Position numbers and translations under genes: made by a program. A stretch of 64,000 bases of DNA from positions 1 to 64,000 of the forward strand of contig NZ_JAPNLJ010000010.1 of assembly GCF_026627445.1 (NCBI RefSeq), written 5' to 3'. The stretch's first letter is position 1. Each line of letters starts with the position of its first letter. This DNA is from Streptomyces sp. H27-H1 (lineage in GTDB: Bacteria; Actinomycetota; Actinomycetes; Streptomycetales; Streptomycetaceae). Shown piece after piece: positions 61,483 through 64,000 of this stretch. The notes under the pieces were generated by a model that saw only the letters and a program-made list of their open reading frames with translations, did no database searches and was not told where the DNA came from.

Positions 61483-62910
61483 ATGGCGGACATGGCAGTC
61501 GACGCACACGTGCACGCCGACGGGGGCACCGACGGGGGTGCCGACGGGGGTGCCGACGAGGGCGCCGCCGAAGCCGCCGCAGAAGCCGCCGCCGGGCGGC
61601 GCGACCTGGCCGTACGGGCCGTCGTGGAGCAGGGGCTGATCGACGAGGACACCCCGCTCGTCTGCCTGCTCGACACGGCCGGCATCCGCGCCTCCGCCGC
61701 CGCCCTGACCGGCGCCTTCGCGGCGGCCCTCGCCCCCGGCACCCCCGTCCTGCACGCCTTCGCCGTCAAAGCCGCCCCGCTCGTCCCGGTCCTGCGGCTG
61801 CTCGCCGACGCCGGGCTCGGCTGCGAGGTGGCCAGCCCCGGCGAGCTGGCCCTGGCTCTAGCGGCCGGGGTCGCGCCGGCGCGCATCGTCCTCGACTCCC
61901 CCGCGAAAACGGCCGCCGAACTGCGGGAGGCCCTCGCCCTGGGCGTCGCACTGAACGCAGACAACCGCCAGGAGCTGGAGCGGCTCGACGCCCTCGTCCC
62001 GTCGGCCCCGGCGCCCGGCGCTTCCCCGATCGGCGTACGGATCAACCCACAGACCGGCGCGGGCAGCATCGACGCCCTCTCCACCGCCACGGCCACCTCG
62101 AAGTTCGGCATCGCGCTACGCGATCCGGGAGCGCGCGAGTGGCTCGTACGGGCCTACCTGGACCGGCCCTGGCTCACCCGGCTGCACACCCACTCGGGCT
62201 CCCAGGGCGTTCCGCTGGCGCTGATCGCCGAAGGGGTGCGGGAGCTGTACGAGCTGGCCGAGGAGATCAACGCGGCGGCCGGGCGGCGGCAGGTCGACAC
62301 CCTGGACATCGGCGGCGGGCTGCCGGTGAACTTCACCTCGGACACGGCCACCCCGACGTACGCGGAGTACGTGAGCGCGCTGCGCTCGGCCGTCCCCGGG
62401 CTCTTCTCGGGGGCGTACGGCCTGGTCACGGAGTTCGGGCGGTCCCTGACGGCCAAGCACGGGCTGGTGGTGTCGCGCGTCGAGTACACGAAGAGCAGCG
62501 GCGGACGGGCGATCGCGCTCACGCACGCCGGGGTCCAGCTGGCCACCCGTACCGTGTACGCCCCGGCGGCCTGGCCGCTGCGGATCCTGCCGTACGACGC
62601 GCGGGGGGCTCCGCTGACCGGGCCCGTGGCCGCCCAGGACATCGCCGGGCCGGCCTGCTTCGCGGGCGATCTGCTGGCGGCGGCGCGGGAGCTGCCGCTG
62701 CTGTCCCCGGGGGACCTGATCGTCGTGCCCGACACGGGCGCGTACGCCTTCACCGCGCACTATGGCTACAACAGCCTGCCCCGCCCGGCGGTGCACGGCT
62801 TCGCCGTGGGAGCCGCGGGCGAGGTCCGCTTCGCCCTGGCCCGCGCGGGCCAGCCCCTGGCCGCCATCCCCGCGGAGGCCGGCGCCACCACCCCCGACGC
62901 CCTCCTCTGA
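61483..62910 (+). CDS. DapDC-like PLP-dependent decarboxylase (fold type III)
   Basis: About 475 residues. After an Ala/Gly/Asp-rich low-complexity N-terminus comes an alanine-racemase-type barrel: HAFAVKAAPLVPVLRLL with the PLP Lys, CEVASPGELALALAAGV, LHTHSGSQGVPLALI, TLDIGGGLPVNF, and LVTEFGRSLTAKHG, then a C-terminal sheet domain with CFAGDLL and DTGAYAFTAHYGYNS. It resembles diaminopimelate or ornithine decarboxylases but substrate is not clear; a biosynthetic lysA role is doubtful. ATG 61483 is one of several possible starts (61435, 61492). Confidence 0.82.
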   Translation: MADMAVDAHVHADGGTDGGADGGADEGAAEAAAEAAAGRRDLAVRAVVEQGLIDEDTPLVCLLDTAGIRASAAALTGAFAAALAPGTPVLHAFAVKAAPLVPVLRLLADAGLGCEVASPGELALALAAGVAPARIVLDSPAKTAAELREALALGVALNADNRQELERLDALVPSAPAPGASPIGVRINPQTGAGSIDALSTATATSKFGIALRDPGAREWLVRAYLDRPWLTRLHTHSGSQGVPLALIAEGVRELYELAEEINAAAGRRQVDTLDIGGGLPVNFTSDTATPTYAEYVSALRSAVPGLFSGAYGLVTEFGRSLTAKHGLVVSRVEYTKSSGGRAIALTHAGVQLATRTVYAPAAWPLRILPYDARGAPLTGPVAAQDIAGPACFAGDLLAAARELPLLSPGDLIVVPDTGAYAFTAHYGYNSLPRPAVHGFAVGAAGEVRFALARAGQPLAAIPAEAGATTPDALL

Positions 62911-63231
62911 CCGGGCACCCACCCCGCGGGCCCGACGGCCCCCTCGCCCGGGGAGCACCGGCCCCGGCGGCCTGCCCACCAGGCGCCCCACGCCTGCCCG
63001 GGCGCGGCCCGCCCTCCCGGGACCGCGCCCCAAGAACCCGCTGCGCGGGGCGAAGTCCCCTCCCCGCCCTTCCACCGTTCCCAGGGCCCGGCCCTGACCC
63101 GGTCCTCAAACGCCGGACGGGCTGAACAGACCCTGGGGCTCCGCCCCAGACCCCGCGCCTCAAACGCCGGCGGGGCTATTTATGGCCCCGCCGGCGATTG
63201 AGGCGCACCCCCCGTACCGGGGCGCCCGCCG
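62911..63231. repeat. Dispersed repeat, long copy
   Basis: Contains 63045-63170, identical except one base to 24142-24267. Forward cores lie at 63105-63116 and 63159-63170 and an inverted partner at 63191-63202. The first 130 bp are GC-rich with no gene seen. Confidence 0.9.
63159..63202. terminator. 18-bp stem from opposed repeat cores
   Basis: CTCAAACGCCGGCGGGGC (63159-63176) pairs with GCCCCGCCGGCGATTGAG (63185-63202) with one mismatch around TATTTATG. It sits between the convergent decarboxylase and TetR genes and probably ends both transcripts. Confidence 0.8.
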
Positions 63232-63828
63232 TCAGGGGGTCGACCACAGGGTCGCCGCCAGGGCCGGGGTCAGGGTCGTGATCACCGCCTCCGGCGGGAG
63301 TGCCGCCACCGCGGGGAGGCGTAGGAGGTAGCGGGTCAGGGCCAGCCCCAGGAGGTGGGTGGAGACCAGGCCCGCCACCCGGGGCCCCCGCTCGGGGCCG
63401 AGCGCCGCCGCCAGCGCCGGTGCGACCTGGGTCGCGAAGACCTCCCGCATCCGCGCCGCCGCCGCCTCGTTGGTCACCGCGGAGCGCAACAGCACCAGCA
63501 GCGCGTCATCCGCCGGATCGCCTTCCCACCGCTCCACGAAGTGCCGTACGAGTACCTGGGCCAGCTCCCCCTCCGGGACCGCTGACAGGTCCGGGAGCCG
63601 CAGGTCGACGGTGAGGGCCGCGTCGAAGAGGCGCTCCTTGTTGCCGAAGTAGCGCATGACCATCGAGGGGTCGATCCCCGCGTCGGCCGCGACTGCGCGG
63701 ATCGTCGTCCGTTCGTACCCCTGCGCGGCGAACCGCTCCCGCGCCGCCCGCAGGATCGCCGCCTTGGTCTGCCCGCCCCGGGTTTCCCCGGCCGTTTCGG
63801 CCGCTCCGGTCACTCCGTCTCGCGTCAT
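63232..63828 (-). CDS. TetR-family transcriptional regulator
   Basis: A 198-residue regulator. DNA-binding N-terminus: KAAILRAARERFAAQGYERTTIRAVAADAGIDPSMVMRYFGNKERLF (helix-turn-helix at about 36-66). The C-terminal ligand domain is unassigned. ATG 63828 is preferred; a longer frame would run into the operator array. The array of GCCAAC palindromes directly upstream suggests self-repression and control of the divergent gene. Confidence 0.92.
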   Translation of the reverse strand: MTRDGVTGAAETAGETRGGQTKAAILRAARERFAAQGYERTTIRAVAADAGIDPSMVMRYFGNKERLFDAALTVDLRLPDLSAVPEGELAQVLVRHFVERWEGDPADDALLVLLRSAVTNEAAAARMREVFATQVAPALAAALGPERGPRVAGLVSTHLLGLALTRYLLRLPAVAALPPEAVITTLTPALAATLWSTP

Positions 63829-63929
63829 GCCAACGAGCGTAGGCCAACATCCGTAGGCCAACAACTGTTGACATGTGTTCGCGACCGCAGCATTCTGAAG
63901 TCAACAGCCGTTGGCCAACAACCGTTGGC
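63829..63929. promoter_or_regulatory. TetR operator array
   Basis: Three copies of a 16-bp palindrome GYCAACARCYGTTGRC lie at 63857-63872, 63900-63915 and 63914-63929 (the last two overlap by 2 bp). Further GCCAAC half-sites at 63829 and 63843 continue at a regular 14-bp spacing with the first full site. Located exactly between the TetR gene and a divergent gene. Confidence 0.8.
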
Positions 63930-63981
63930 ATCCGTATCTCGTTCCTGTATTCCGTAGCCCGCATCCCGGAGGAGAACCGCC

Positions 63982-64000
63982 GTGCCGCTCCCCGCCACCA
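63982..64000 (+). CDS. Start of a divergent gene, cut by the window edge
   Basis: GTG at 63982 follows a strong GGAGGAGAA ribosome site and gives VPLPAT before the window ends. Divergent to the TetR gene across the operator array, so it is probably its target; product cannot be determined. Confidence 0.55.

Overview
The window is about 72 percent GC chromosomal DNA of a Streptomyces or very close relative. The evidence is extreme third-position GC, frequent GTG and TTG starts, WhiB, F420 biosynthesis genes, five LytR-CpsA-Psr (LCP) proteins, and a pre-16S rRNA leader of Streptomyces type at the left edge. From memory, the gene order ahcY / manA / SIS / manB / DUF3499 / metallopeptidase / whiB / fbiA-fbiB / LCP / GDP-mannose pyrophosphorylase / acyl-CoA dehydrogenase / purE-purK / gtrA matches the S. 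coelicolor SCO3020-3075 core region. It also matches the Rv3248c-Rv3277 region of Mycobacterium tuberculosis, so most of the window is conserved core and not a mobile island. I found no tRNA, IS element, prophage or CRISPR array.

Layout. 1-366: promoters and leader of an rRNA operon that runs leftward out of the window. 0.37-3.0 kb: SpoIIM-family and RDD membrane proteins and an unknown protein. 3.1-7.0 kb: ahcY with a structured leader, diverging from a lone fructose-type PTS IIBCA gene. 7.1-12.9 kb: leftward mannose-metabolism run (DUF3499, manB, Trm112-like, SIS, manA, cation efflux). 13.0-18.8 kb: metallopeptidase-like protein, then a large polytopic glycosyltransferase translationally coupled to a DUF5719 secreted protein. 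19.1-23 kb: whiB, cysteine dioxygenase behind a poly-cysteine leader peptide, and fbiA-fbiB. 23-26.9 kb: AlkA-type glycosylase, repeat cluster, secreted PGRP-type amidase, TIGR03089 protein. 27-36.9 kb: five LCP genes with a GT2 and a thioesterase. 36.9-42.5 kb: GDP-mannose pyrophosphorylase-like enzyme, acyl-CoA dehydrogenase, UDP-glucose dehydrogenase-type enzyme, GT87. 42.5-46.7 kb: purK-purE-dipeptidase operon followed by a catalytically degenerate dipeptidase paralogue. 46.9-51.4 kb: GtrA, two-component system, POT peptide transporter. 51.5-55.6 kb: four-gene cell-surface operon with two sortase-motif proteins. 55.8-61.4 kb: hutU-M20-hutF-hutI histidine catabolism. 61.5-64 kb: DapDC-like decarboxylase, TetR regulator with an operator array, start of a divergent gene.

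The theme of the first 42 kb is sugar-nucleotide supply (manA, manB, pyrophosphorylase, UGD) feeding membrane glycosyltransferases and LCP ligases of the cell envelope. The rest is purine, peptide and histidine metabolism.

The most interesting points are: the apparently leaderless Cys-rich uORF with mutually exclusive hairpins ahead of cysteine dioxygenase; the dipeptidase paralogue that has lost five of six metal ligands; the overlapping sortase-substrate/DUF916-like/neocarzinostatin-like operon; a dispersed intergenic repeat with a 126-bp near-identical copy 39 kb away; and the TetR operator array.
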